A stretch of DNA of 26,683 nt from an uncultured Collinsella sp. (GTDB taxonomy: Bacteria > Actinomycetota > Coriobacteriia > Coriobacteriales > Coriobacteriaceae), in NCBI GenBank assembly GCA_902478875.1, contig CABSMZ010000006.1, forward strand, positions 1 through 26,683, given 5' to 3'. The notes below the pieces were generated by a model. That model was not told where the DNA came from, ran no database searches, and saw nothing but the letters and a program-made list of their open reading frames with translations. Positions 14,336 through 21,313 of this stretch are shown here, piece by piece. How positions within the stretch are numbered: the first letter of the stretch is position 1; every line of letters starts with the position of its first letter. The translations under genes and the position numbers were made by a program.

Positions 14336-15289
14336 ATGGACAAGGCCGCATCCGCCGGTCATTCGAACCGTTGCCGCATCGTCGTCGATACCTGCTGCGA
14401 CTTTAGCCCCGAGGTCGCTGCGAACCTCGATGTCGATATCCTGGGTTTCCCCTTCATTATCGATGGCGAGGAGCGCACGGATGACATCTGGTCGAGCATC
14501 GCACCCAAGGAGTTCTACGATCGCATGCGCGCCGGTGCCCGCGTGTCCACCTCGGCTGTGTCGCTCGGTCGCTATATCGAGTTCTTTACCGAGTGCGCCA
14601 AAGAGGGCACGCCCACGGTCTACCTGTGCTTTACCTCGGCGCTGTCGTCGAGCTACAACTCCGCGTGCCAGGCGGCAGATGCCGTGCGCGCCGAGTATCC
14701 CAACTTTGAGCTCTACGTGGTCGACAACGCTCTGCCCTGCGCGACCGGCGCGCTCTTGGCGCTCGAGGCCGTGCGCCAGCGTTCGGCGGGACTGACCGCC
14801 AAGCAGCTGGTCGATTGGGCAAACGAGGCAAAGACCTACGTCCACGGCTACTTTACGCTCGAGAGCTTTGACGCACTGGCTGCCGGTGGCCGCATTCCGC
14901 CTGCGGCGGCACAGCTCACGGCAAAGCTCGATGTCAAACCCGAGCTGTCCTACGACCTGGCCGGCTCGCTGTCGCTGATCGGCGTCAACCGCGGCCGCAA
15001 GAAGGCACTCAAGTCCATCCTCAAGTCGTTCCGCGAGAACTACGTGCCCGACCGCACCATGCCCATCGCCATCATGACGGCCGATGCCGAAAAGGACGGC
15101 GACTGGCTCGAAGCCGCCATCCGCAAGGAGGAGGGCTGCGCCGACGTTACGATCATTCGCAGCTCCGTGGGTCCCACCATTGGCTCGCACGTGGGCCCCG
15201 GCATGGTGGCCTGCGCGTTTTGGGGTAAGAACCGCGCCGACAAGGCGTCGCTTTCCGACCGCATCGCCCGTCGCGTGCGCGGTCAGTAG
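14336..15289 (+). CDS. DegV family fatty-acid-binding protein
   Basis: DegV/FakB-like proteins bind a fatty acid and, with FakA, can feed fatty acid kinase activity. The 317-aa product has the family start RIVVDTCCDFSPEV, then a DDIWS segment, the STSAVSLGRYIEFF region (equivalent to the TSqps motif), the LCFTSALSSSYNSA motif with bound-lipid contacts, and a GGRIPP-type motif. The ending is VGPTIGSHVGPGMVACAFWG, typical of the C-terminal domain. The start is ATG 14336 with TAAGGAG 8 nt upstream; the TTG just before is less likely. No fakA is visible in the window. The VDTCCD variation, with two adjacent Cys, is a small oddity. Confidence 0.9.
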   Translation: MDKAASAGHSNRCRIVVDTCCDFSPEVAANLDVDILGFPFIIDGEERTDDIWSSIAPKEFYDRMRAGARVSTSAVSLGRYIEFFTECAKEGTPTVYLCFTSALSSSYNSACQAADAVRAEYPNFELYVVDNALPCATGALLALEAVRQRSAGLTAKQLVDWANEAKTYVHGYFTLESFDALAAGGRIPPAAAQLTAKLDVKPELSYDLAGSLSLIGVNRGRKKALKSILKSFRENYVPDRTMPIAIMTADAEKDGDWLEAAIRKEEGCADVTIIRSSVGPTIGSHVGPGMVACAFWGKNRADKASLSDRIARRVRGQ

Positions 15290-15387
15290 GCAAGTAACGC
15301 GGCCGTAATCGATCCCAGCTCACTGCCCAAACGCTGGCATCGAGTATTCAACCTGGTAACAACACCCAACCCAAAAGGAAAGGTTTC

Positions 15388-16467
15388 ATGGCAAACAAGC
15401 TCTCCGTCGCATTCATCGGCACCGGAATCATGGGTGCCCCCATCGCCGGCCACATCCTGGACGCCGGCTATCCCGTCACGGTCAACAACCGCACCAAGTC
15501 CAAGGCCGCCACGCTTATCGAGCGCGGTGCCGTCTGGGCCGATACGCCGGCCGACGCCGTGGCTAACGCCGATGTCGTCTTTACCATGGTGGGCTATCCC
15601 TCCGAGGTCGAGGAGCTCTACCTGGCGGGCGACGGTCTGCTCGCGTGCACCAAGCCGGGCGCGGTGCTGATCGACCTCACTACGAGCTCGCCCGAGCTCG
15701 CCCGTGACATTGCCGAGGCCGCCCAGGTTTCTGGTCGCATGGCGTTTGACTGCCCCGTCACCGGTGGCGAGTCGGGCGCTATCGCCGGTACGCTCACGGC
15801 CATCGTGGGCGCTACCGAGAACGACATCGCGCCGGTCCGCGATATCCTTTCCACCTTTGCGGCAAACATCTGCTGCTTCGACGGCGCCGGCAAGGGCCAG
15901 GCTGCCAAGCTCGCCAACCAGGTGTCGCTGGGCGCCTGCATGGTCGGCATGGCAGACGCCATGGCATTTGCCGAGCTGAGCGGCCTTGACCTGGAGAAGA
16001 CCCGCCAGATGATCCTGGGCGGTACCGGCAAGTCCGGCGCCATGGAGAGCCTGGCGCCCAAGGCGCTCGACGGCGACTACAAGCCCGGCTTTATGGTCGA
16101 GCACTTCATTAAGGACCTGCGCCTGGCGCTCGCTTACGCCGACGATCGCGAGCTCGCGCTGCCCGGTGCCGACGTGGCCTTTACGCTCTACGACATGCTC
16201 GACGCCATCGGTGGCGCCAAGCTGGGTACCCAGGCCATCACGGTACTCTATAAGGAGGAGGCCGACGCCATTGCCGCCGGTCTGGACTGGTCGCAGTATC
16301 GTCCCGAGGAGCACGGTGCTCACGAGGAAGGCTGCGGTTGCGGCGAGCACGGCGACGACCACGAGTGCGGTTGCGGCCACCACCACGGCGAGGACCACGA
16401 GTGCTGCGGCGGCCACGGCCATGACGACGGCCACGAGTGCTGCTGCGGCCATCATCACGGGGAGTAG
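15388..16467 (+). CDS. 3-hydroxyisobutyrate/tartronate-semialdehyde dehydrogenase-like protein with His/Cys-rich tail
   Basis: This is a beta-hydroxyacid dehydrogenase family member (359 aa) that interconverts a 3-hydroxyacid and its semialdehyde with NAD(P). Visible are the dinucleotide motif FIGTGIMG (11-16 for GTGIMG), the substrate-binding motif DCPVTGGESGAIAGTLT, and the catalytic lysine in AAKLANQ (Lys174). The core ends near residue 306, typical for the family. A 53-residue extension (307-359) follows with 14 His and 9 Cys in repeated units such as GHHHGEDHECC. Such a tail looks like a metal (Ni, Zn, Cu) binding module and is not part of the usual enzyme. AAAGGAAAGG precedes the ATG. 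The exact substrate cannot be read from the sequence. Confidence 0.85.
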   Translation: MANKLSVAFIGTGIMGAPIAGHILDAGYPVTVNNRTKSKAATLIERGAVWADTPADAVANADVVFTMVGYPSEVEELYLAGDGLLACTKPGAVLIDLTTSSPELARDIAEAAQVSGRMAFDCPVTGGESGAIAGTLTAIVGATENDIAPVRDILSTFAANICCFDGAGKGQAAKLANQVSLGACMVGMADAMAFAELSGLDLEKTRQMILGGTGKSGAMESLAPKALDGDYKPGFMVEHFIKDLRLALAYADDRELALPGADVAFTLYDMLDAIGGAKLGTQAITVLYKEEADAIAAGLDWSQYRPEEHGAHEEGCGCGEHGDDHECGCGHHHGEDHECCGGHGHDDGHECCCGHHHGE

Positions 16468-16472
16468 CGCCC

Positions 16473-16901
16473 ATGAGCTGGACGTTCGTGGTGCTTGCGC
16501 TGGTGCTCTTTCTCTTTGCGATTTACATCGGCTTTTTGTGCGGCCAGTGGGCGTGCGAAAAGCGCGTCATCACCAAGCGCGACTACTGGATCGCCAATTT
16601 TGCAGGTGCGGCGGCAGTCGTCCTGCTAACCTGGGTGTTTTCGCTGTTCCCGCTGGTGCAGTTTGCGCCGATCGGCTGGCTCGGCGGCTTTATCGCCGGT
16701 CTTAAAATGAGCTTTGGCGAGTCCGTCGGTCCGTGGCGCAAGCACGACGAGGTCTTTAACGTCAACAAGGCTCATCGCGCCGCTGCCGACGCGGGCGACG
16801 CCGAGGAGCGCCGCCGTGCGCGTCGCAATGGCGCGGCCGACCGACAGCTCATCTCGGTCACCGATGACAGCAAGGGTGCTGGCAAGCACGCTAAGAAATA
16901 G
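16473..16901 (+). CDS. Small membrane protein of unknown function
   Basis: The 142-aa product begins MSWTFVVLALVLFLFAIYIGF (first membrane helix about 3-23). A short Cys-containing loop (CGQWACEKR) follows, then two further hydrophobic stretches (about 40-62 and 65-78), and a charged, Arg/Ala/Asp-rich cytoplasmic C-terminus (from SVGPWRKHDE). I recognise no family. It starts 5 nt after the metal-tail dehydrogenase, with GGGGAG in the end of that gene as ribosome site. A HEAT-like gene follows after 15 nt, so the three are probably co-transcribed. Confidence 0.7.
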   Translation: MSWTFVVLALVLFLFAIYIGFLCGQWACEKRVITKRDYWIANFAGAAAVVLLTWVFSLFPLVQFAPIGWLGGFIAGLKMSFGESVGPWRKHDEVFNVNKAHRAAADAGDAEERRRARRNGAADRQLISVTDDSKGAGKHAKK

Positions 16902-16916
16902 TAAGAAGAGGTAACT

Positions 16917-17615
16917 ATGGCAGAAAACAAAGACGAACAGCTCACCGACGAGGAGCTGGCACAGCTTCAGCTGGCAGAGGAGAACGAGAACGCCGTCGAC
17001 CGTCTGGTCAAGGAGCTCGGCTGCCCCACGCGCCGCATCCGCCAGTTTGCCGCCCGCGTGCTGCACCTGCTTGCCGAGCGCGATCCGCAGCGCGTCGTGC
17101 CCTGCGTGCCCGCGCTGATCGAGGCGCTCGACCGCCCCGAGGCGCAGACCCGCTGGGAGGCCCTCGATGCCCTGACGGCGCTCGCTACCACCTGCCCCGA
17201 GCAGCTGGGCGATGCCTTTGAGGGCGCCGAGACTGCACTGTTCGACGAGATCTCCTCCACGCTGCGCTATGCCGCCTTCCGCCTGCTGTGCGTGTGGGGT
17301 GCCACGAGCGTCGAGCGTTCGCGCGAGGCTTGGCCCATCCTGGACGAGGCCATCCAGTGCTACCACGGCGACCTTGAGTATCGCGACATGCTCGGTTGCC
17401 TGTACGAGTTTTGCCAGGGTGAGATCGACGCCGAGGTTGCCGAGAAGCTTGCGCTGCGCCTTAAGTTCGATGCCGAGAACGGTAAGGGCAGCTATCTCAA
17501 GGCCCGTTCGAGCGAGATTTGCGAAATGCTTGTTAAACGTTTTGGCCTGGATCTCTCCAAAAAGAAGAAGCGTGCTAGCGTTAAAAAATCTGAGGCCGCC
17601 GAAGACGAGGAGTAA
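16917..17615 (+). CDS. HEAT-repeat-like helical protein
   Basis: The 232-aa product is mostly alpha-helical. Helix pairs such as RIRQFAARVLHLLAERDPQRVVPCVPALIEALDRPEAQTRWEALDALTALATTCPEQL have the look of HEAT/ARM repeats (about residues 35-100). Another helical set follows and then a Lys-rich end (KKKKRASVKK) and an acidic tail (EAAEDEE). No catalytic motif is seen. A scaffold or protein-binding role is likely, but no partner can be named. It begins 15 nt after the small membrane protein and ends 6 nt before the isocitrate dehydrogenase start, suggesting an operon. Confidence 0.75.
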   Translation: MAENKDEQLTDEELAQLQLAEENENAVDRLVKELGCPTRRIRQFAARVLHLLAERDPQRVVPCVPALIEALDRPEAQTRWEALDALTALATTCPEQLGDAFEGAETALFDEISSTLRYAAFRLLCVWGATSVERSREAWPILDEAIQCYHGDLEYRDMLGCLYEFCQGEIDAEVAEKLALRLKFDAENGKGSYLKARSSEICEMLVKRFGLDLSKKKKRASVKKSEAAEDEE

Positions 17616-17621
17616 CAGATT

Positions 17622-18707
17622 ATGGCGCACGATGTAGTCCTGATTCCCGGTGACGGTATCGGTCCCGAGATTACGCAGGCCATGCGCCGCGTGGTCGAGG
17701 CCGCCGGTGTCCAGATCATTTGGAACGTCCAGGAGGCCGGTGCCGGCGTCATGGACGAGTTTGGCACGCCGCTGCCCCAGCACGTGCTCGATGCGGTCGC
17801 CGAGACCAAAGTTGCTATCAAGGGTCCCATCACCACGCCGGTCGGCACGGGTTTCCGCAGCGTCAACGTGGCCCTGCGCAAGCACTTTGACCTGTACGCC
17901 TGCGTGCGACCCTGCCTGTCGCAGCCGGGCGACGGCTCGCGCTTCCGCGACGTTGATCTGGTTATCGTGCGCGAGAACACCGAGGACCTCTACGCCGGCA
18001 TCGAGTTCGATGAGGGCGCTGCCGAGGTCGAGGAGCTCTCGCAGCTTGTCGAGCGCTCGGGCCAGAAGACCTTCGCCGCAGATTCCGCCATTTCAATTAA
18101 GCCGATCTCCATCGCCAAGAGCCGCCGTATTGTGGAGTACGCCTTTGAGTATGCCCGCCGCTGCGGCCGCAAAAAAGTGACGGCCGTGCATAAGGCCAAC
18201 ATCATGAAGGCGACCGATGGCCTGTTCCTGCGCGTTGCGCGCGAGGTGGCCGCCAACTATCCCGATATCGAGTTCAACGACAAGATTGTCGATGCCACCT
18301 GCATGGGCCTGGTCCAGAACCCCAACGACTTCGATGTCCTGGTGCTGCCCAACCTGTACGGTGACATCGTGAGCGACCTGTGCGCCGGCCTGGTGGGCGG
18401 CTTAGGGATGGCCCCCGGCTCCAACATCGGTGCCGACTGCGCCATCTTCGAGGCGACGCACGGCTCCGCGCCCGATATCGCTGGCCAGGATATCGCCAAC
18501 CCCACGGCCGAGATTCTGTCTGCGGCTATGATGCTCGATCACCTGGGCGAGAACGACGCGGCCAATCGCATTCGCGCCGCCGTTTCTGCCACGCTCGACG
18601 AGGGTGAGCAGGTTACCGGCGACGTTCGTCGTGCCCAGACCGGCTCCGTTGAGGGCGCTGTGGGCACGCAGGCCTTTGCCGATGCCGTTATCGCGCACCT
18701 GGCCTAA
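17622..18707 (+). CDS. icd: Isocitrate/isopropylmalate dehydrogenase family enzyme, probably NAD-dependent isocitrate dehydrogenase
   Basis: This beta-decarboxylating dehydrogenase (361 aa) probably oxidises isocitrate to 2-oxoglutarate. Motifs are VVLIPGDGIGPEIT at the N-terminus, KGPITTPVGTGFRSVNVALRK (substrate Ser/Arg region), NTEDLYAGIEF, KPIS with ISIAKSRRIVEYAFEYA, VHKANIMKATDGLF (catalytic Lys) and the metal-binding Asp region VLVLPNLYGDIVSDLCAGLVGG. The end carries FEATHGSAPDIAGQDIANPTA. The NTEDLYAG form and short length point to the NAD-type isocitrate dehydrogenase (IDH3/homoisocitrate-like) rather than LeuB. No other TCA or leucine genes are adjacent. The gene starts 6 nt after the HEAT-like gene. 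Confidence 0.88.
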   Translation: MAHDVVLIPGDGIGPEITQAMRRVVEAAGVQIIWNVQEAGAGVMDEFGTPLPQHVLDAVAETKVAIKGPITTPVGTGFRSVNVALRKHFDLYACVRPCLSQPGDGSRFRDVDLVIVRENTEDLYAGIEFDEGAAEVEELSQLVERSGQKTFAADSAISIKPISIAKSRRIVEYAFEYARRCGRKKVTAVHKANIMKATDGLFLRVAREVAANYPDIEFNDKIVDATCMGLVQNPNDFDVLVLPNLYGDIVSDLCAGLVGGLGMAPGSNIGADCAIFEATHGSAPDIAGQDIANPTAEILSAAMMLDHLGENDAANRIRAAVSATLDEGEQVTGDVRRAQTGSVEGAVGTQAFADAVIAHLA

Positions 18708-18719
18708 GGTATGCACGCT

Positions 18720-18795
18720 GCAAACGCCTAAGTAGTACTTAAGTGTTTGCGTATAACCTGAGAATCAATACGCCCGGCGCTCTGTCGGGCGTATT
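18720..18795 (+). terminator. Tandem stem-loops after icd
   Basis: First, an imperfect 15-bp inverted repeat at 18720-18750 (GCAAACGCCTAAGTA / TACTTAAGTGTTTGC). Second, a perfect 10-bp stem AATACGCCCG (18767-18776) with CGGGCGTATT (18786-18795), followed by CTATT rather than a full T run. They probably end the icd transcript, though not as a canonical terminator. Confidence 0.55.
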
Positions 18796-18833
18796 CTATT
18801 GCGGACTATGTTTCCTAACAAGGAGTAACTGAT

Positions 18834-19919
18834 ATGGGTCTGATTCAAAAGAAGGACGAGAAGGACGAGATCGACGGCATCCAGATCATCGAGCGCGGCG
18901 AAGGCCCCGACGGTGACGAGGACGAGAAGATCGATCTGGTCGCCGGTACGTCTGCCGAGCACATTGCTGCCGGCACGACCGCCGAGGAGGAGGACGCCCG
19001 CCTGGAGGCTCAGATTGCCGCGGATGCCGCTGACGAGAATCTCATGCCCGAGGAGCAGGATGAGGACAACGACTCCGACGTGGACGACCATGCATCCAAG
19101 CACAAGAAGACGATGATTGCCGCCTTTGTGGTTGCAGTCGTGATCGCTGCGGTGGTCGGCTTCTTTATTGGCAATGGAGGCTTTGGCGGCAAGGGCGTCG
19201 GCTCGGCGACCCTCACCGAGGACCAGCTCGATTCGACCGTTGCAAGCTACAGCTACAACGGCAAGAAGAGCGACATCACCGCGCGCGAGGCCATCGAGAG
19301 CCAGTACAGCCTCGACACCGTCAAGGATAGCGATGGCAACTATACCGCTCCGTCTGCCGACGTTATCCTGTCCTACGTGCGCAACAAGATCCTGCTCGAT
19401 GCTGCCGAGGACGAGGGCATCACCGTCTCTTCTAAGGAAATGAAGAAGTACGCCGAGGATTCCATCGGCACTTCGGACTACAAGACCATGGCCACGCAGT
19501 ATGGCGTGTCCAAGGACCAGGCCAAGCAGATCGTCCGCCAGTCCGCGACGTTGCAGAAGCTCTACAAGAAGAAGGTCGGCGACAGCTCCGCAAGCATGCC
19601 GACCGCCCCGACCGAGCCTGCTGACGGCAACGAGGAGACCGCGAGCAAGGACTACGCCGACTACATCATCAACCTTGCCGGCGACGAGTGGGATAGCGAG
19701 AAGGGCGCCTGGAAGGATGCCGACAGCACCTATGCCAAGGCCTTTGCCGATGATGCCTTTACGGCCGATAGCGCCACCTATAAGCAGGCCATGACCGCCT
19801 ATTACACCGCCTACCAGCAGTATTCCTCGCAGGCTTCGAGCGCCAGCTCCAAGTGGACCGAGTACGCCAACGGCCTCTACGCCAAGGCCAACATCAGCAT
19901 CTACGGCCTGTTTGCGTAA
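18834..19919 (+). CDS. Membrane-anchored SurA/PpiC-N-like extracytoplasmic protein
   Basis: The 361-aa product has a long acidic cytoplasmic N-terminus (about residues 1-92, many Asp/Glu) and one membrane helix at about 95-114 (IAAFVVAVVIAAVVGFFIG). An external, Lys/Asp/Ser-rich helical domain follows. The outer part (ILSYVRNKILLDAAEDEGITVSSKEMKKYAEDSIG, then YGVSKDQAKQIVRQSATLQKLYKKKV) resembles the SurA N-terminal chaperone fold found in actinobacterial and firmicute PrsA/SurA-like lipoproteins. No parvulin isomerase domain is visible. A role in folding or holding exported proteins is a cautious inference. AAGGAG lies upstream of the ATG; a strong terminator follows. Confidence 0.75.
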   Translation: MGLIQKKDEKDEIDGIQIIERGEGPDGDEDEKIDLVAGTSAEHIAAGTTAEEEDARLEAQIAADAADENLMPEEQDEDNDSDVDDHASKHKKTMIAAFVVAVVIAAVVGFFIGNGGFGGKGVGSATLTEDQLDSTVASYSYNGKKSDITAREAIESQYSLDTVKDSDGNYTAPSADVILSYVRNKILLDAAEDEGITVSSKEMKKYAEDSIGTSDYKTMATQYGVSKDQAKQIVRQSATLQKLYKKKVGDSSASMPTAPTEPADGNEETASKDYADYIINLAGDEWDSEKGAWKDADSTYAKAFADDAFTADSATYKQAMTAYYTAYQQYSSQASSASSKWTEYANGLYAKANISIYGLFA

Positions 19920-19961
19920 GGTTTGCCTGCACTACTGCGCGCTAACCGATCTATCTGATTG

Positions 19962-20000
19962 AGCCCGCTAGAACGGACAACGTTCTAGCGGGCTTTTTTT
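19962..20000 (+). terminator. Strong Rho-independent terminator
   Basis: AGCCCGCTAGAACG (19962-19975) pairs perfectly over 14 bp with CGTTCTAGCGGGCT (19981-19994), loop GACAA, followed by a T tract to 20000. It ends the SurA-like gene transcript and insulates the PTS control region. Confidence 0.95.
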
Positions 20001-20079
20001 GTTACCGAAACCACTGGGGTAGGCCTCGCGCCCGCACAAGCGCTCCATCGCGTTTCCCTAATTCATCTGGGAAAACAAC

Positions 20080-20093
20080 TGCAAACGATTGCA
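20080..20093. promoter_or_regulatory. cre-like / LacI-type operator
   Basis: TGCAAACGATTGCA has perfect TGCAA/TTGCA half sites around a central CG and matches the cre consensus TGWAANCGNTNWCA at all but two positions. It probably binds a LacI/CcpA-type regulator for carbon control. The binding protein is not encoded in the window. Confidence 0.5.
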
Positions 20094-20097
20094 AGTA

Positions 20098-20129
20098 ACC
20101 GGTGAACGGTCGAAAACTACCGTTCACCG
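20098..20129. repeat. 11-bp inverted repeat with a copy 218 bp downstream
   Basis: CGGTGAACGGT (20100-20110) pairs perfectly with ACCGTTCACCG (20119-20129). In addition ACCGGTGAACGGTCGA (20098-20113) recurs at 20316-20331 with one mismatch (ACCGGTAAACGGTCGA). The repeated ACCGGT-AACGGT units look like a second class of operator in this region. Confidence 0.55.
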
Positions 20130-20140
20130 ATAATCTCAAA

Positions 20141-20156
20141 ACTGGTTCTAACTGGT
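20141..20156. promoter_or_regulatory. Tandem ACTGGT half sites
   Basis: ACTGGTTCTAACTGGT carries two copies of the dre-like half site ACTGGT in the same direction with a 10-bp period, that is one helical turn. It lies about 245 bp upstream of the -10 element and could be an auxiliary regulator site. Confidence 0.4.
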
Positions 20157-20279
20157 ATTAAGTCAAAAAGACCAATTCACATATCTTCACAATGACCTGC
20201 AATTTTTCTACACGCTATTTTTAGCCGCCCTGCGTTGTTTAGACACAGGAAAAGATCCGATTTTTTGCCAAAGCATTTC

Positions 20280-20290
20280 GAAACGGTTTC
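20280..20290. promoter_or_regulatory. GAAACGGTTTC palindrome (cre-like)
   Basis: GAAACGGTTTC is a perfect odd palindrome of the LacI/CcpA kind. A related AAAACGTTTT is at 20353-20362. Both lie upstream of the extended -10 promoter at 20398. Confidence 0.45.
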
Positions 20291-20397
20291 AAAACCGCAG
20301 GTAGAAGTGTTAACGACCGGTAAACGGTCGATTTATCACCGTGAGCGGTGCAAAAACGTTTTACCGTATGAATCAACGAAAGCGACCTCTTCTGGGG

Positions 20398-20406
20398 TGA
20401 TATAGT
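20398..20406 (+). promoter_or_regulatory. Extended -10 promoter of the PTS operon
   Basis: TGATATAGT combines a TG extended element with TATAGT (20401-20406). No good -35 hexamer is found 16-18 nt upstream, as is common for extended -10 or activator-dependent promoters. The start would be near 20413, about 10 bp before the dre-like operator. Confidence 0.5.
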
Positions 20407-20422
20407 GACAACAACACGTCAC

Positions 20423-20452
20423 GTGGTTACTACCAGTTTAGAAACCACTGGT
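20423..20452. promoter_or_regulatory. dre-like operator of the GntR regulator (PTS side)
   Basis: GTGGTTACTACCAG (20423-20436) has the form nTGGT-N4-ACCAn, like the ACTGGTCTAGACCACT sites of DasR/NagR regulators. A further ACTGGT at 20447-20452 forms an inverted pair with ACCAGT (20432-20437). TGGTTACTACCAG is identical to the site before agaS (24717-24729). Position just downstream of the predicted start fits repression. Confidence 0.65.
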
Positions 20453-20499
20453 CTTCAAAGAACGCTTTCTAAGAAGCTTTAAGGGCGAGTGCCCGCTGG

Positions 20500-20542
20500 C
20501 TTCCGAAAATCATCGGACTCAGATTGTACACACCTTCGGAAG
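20500..20542 (+). promoter_or_regulatory. Leader hairpin reaching the EIIA ribosome site
   Basis: CTTCCGAA (20500-20507) pairs perfectly with TTCGGAAG (20535-20542) around a 27-nt loop. The right arm contains the first part of GGAAGGG, the ribosome site for the ATG at 20553, so the hairpin could lower translation when formed. Confidence 0.4.
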
Positions 20543-20552
20543 GGAAATTTGA

Positions 20553-20996
20553 ATGGTTGGCTTTATTCTTACCGGTCATGGACAGTTCGCACCCGGCCTT
20601 GCAAGCGCTATCGCTATGGTTGCCGGCGACCAGCCTGCTTTTACCGTCGTTCCTTTTGAGGGCGACCAGGCCGCATCCTACGGTGAGGATCTCCGCGCCG
20701 CTATTACCGCCATGCGCGAGGAGTGCGATGGCGTGCTTGTCTTTACCGACCTGCTTGGCGGCACCCCGTTCAACCAGTCGATGATGATTGCCCAGGATGT
20801 CGACAACGTCGAGGTTCTGACTGGCACCAACCTTCCCATGGTTATTGAGCTTCTGTTCCTCCGCGGCAATGCCACGCTCGCCGAGCTTGGCGAGCAGGCC
20901 GTGACCGTTGGCCAGACGGGCATCACCGCCCAGACGGTCGCATCCGTTGCCGGCTCCGAGGAAGAGGATATCTTCGGCGACGAGGACGGCATCTAA
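20553..20996 (+). CDS. PTS mannose/GalNAc-family EIIA component
   Basis: EIIA of the mannose/sorbose/N-acetylgalactosamine PTS family (147 aa) accepts phosphate from HPr and passes it to EIIB. The active-site histidine is His9 in MVGFILTGHGQFA. FTDLLGGTPFN and TGTNLPMVIELLF are further family motifs. The last 15 residues are acidic (EEEDIFGDEDGI). GGAAGGG lies upstream of the ATG within a possible hairpin. The stop overlaps the start of yajC (TAATG). First gene of the EIIA-yajC-EIIB-EIIC-EIID operon. Substrate is inferred from the AgaS and NagA/AgaA genes that follow the regulator. Confidence 0.92.
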   Translation: MVGFILTGHGQFAPGLASAIAMVAGDQPAFTVVPFEGDQAASYGEDLRAAITAMREECDGVLVFTDLLGGTPFNQSMMIAQDVDNVEVLTGTNLPMVIELLFLRGNATLAELGEQAVTVGQTGITAQTVASVAGSEEEDIFGDEDGI

Positions 20997-21277
20997 TGGC
21001 CGATTTCGGAGCCAACGTCCTGAGCTCCTCGGTCGCCCTTTTAGGCCTGCTTGTCATCATGGGCTTGATTTACACCATCTGGTCGCAAATCAACATGAAG
21101 AAGAAGCAGAAGTACTTCAAGGAGCTGCACACCGAGCTCAAGCCGGGTCAGGAGGTTCTTTTCGCCGGCGGTATCTACGGAACCGTCAAAGGCATCGAAG
21201 GCGAGAAGGTCCAGATCAAAGTCCGATCCGGAGCCGTCGTAGATGTTTCGCGTTACGCGATTCAGGAGATCAAGTAA
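20996..21277 (+). CDS. yajC: YajC-like protein within the PTS operon
   Basis: The 93-aa product has one N-terminal membrane helix (about 10-28, SSVALLGLLVIMGLIYTIW). A charged turn (NMKKKQKYFKEL) follows, and then the small beta domain typical of YajC (LKPGQEVLFAGGIYGTVKGIEGEKVQIKVRSGAVVDVSRYAI). YajC is normally an accessory subunit of the Sec translocase and sits by secD. Here it overlaps the EIIA stop codon (TAATG) without its own strong ribosome site, so it is translationally coupled to the PTS. A yajC next to mannose-family PTS genes is also known from streptococcal hyaluronan-utilisation loci. Its job here is unknown; assistance in membrane insertion or assembly of EIIC/EIID is a guess. 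Confidence 0.9.
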   Translation: MADFGANVLSSSVALLGLLVIMGLIYTIWSQINMKKKQKYFKELHTELKPGQEVLFAGGIYGTVKGIEGEKVQIKVRSGAVVDVSRYAIQEIK

Positions 21278-21313
21278 CTGTCGTCAGCAAATATCGAAAG
21301 GAAGCTGATCAAC

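Larger units (their letters stand above)
20001..20552 (+). promoter_or_regulatory. PTS operon control region (552 nt, no gene)
   Basis: This AT-richer gap contains no credible protein gene. It holds a series of likely operators and inverted repeats described separately: a cre-like site (20080-20093), an 11-bp inverted repeat (20100-20129), tandem ACTGGT repeats (20141-20156), two more central-CG palindromes (20280-20290, 20353-20362), an extended -10 promoter (20398-20406), a dre-like operator (20423-20452) and a leader hairpin (20500-20542). The density suggests control by several regulators. Confidence 0.7.

Noticed and set aside
15283..17885. Long reverse-strand frames opposite the dehydrogenase, HEAT-like and icd genes
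   Set aside because: Shadow frames of GC-rich coding sequence; no ribosome sites and no recognisable motifs.
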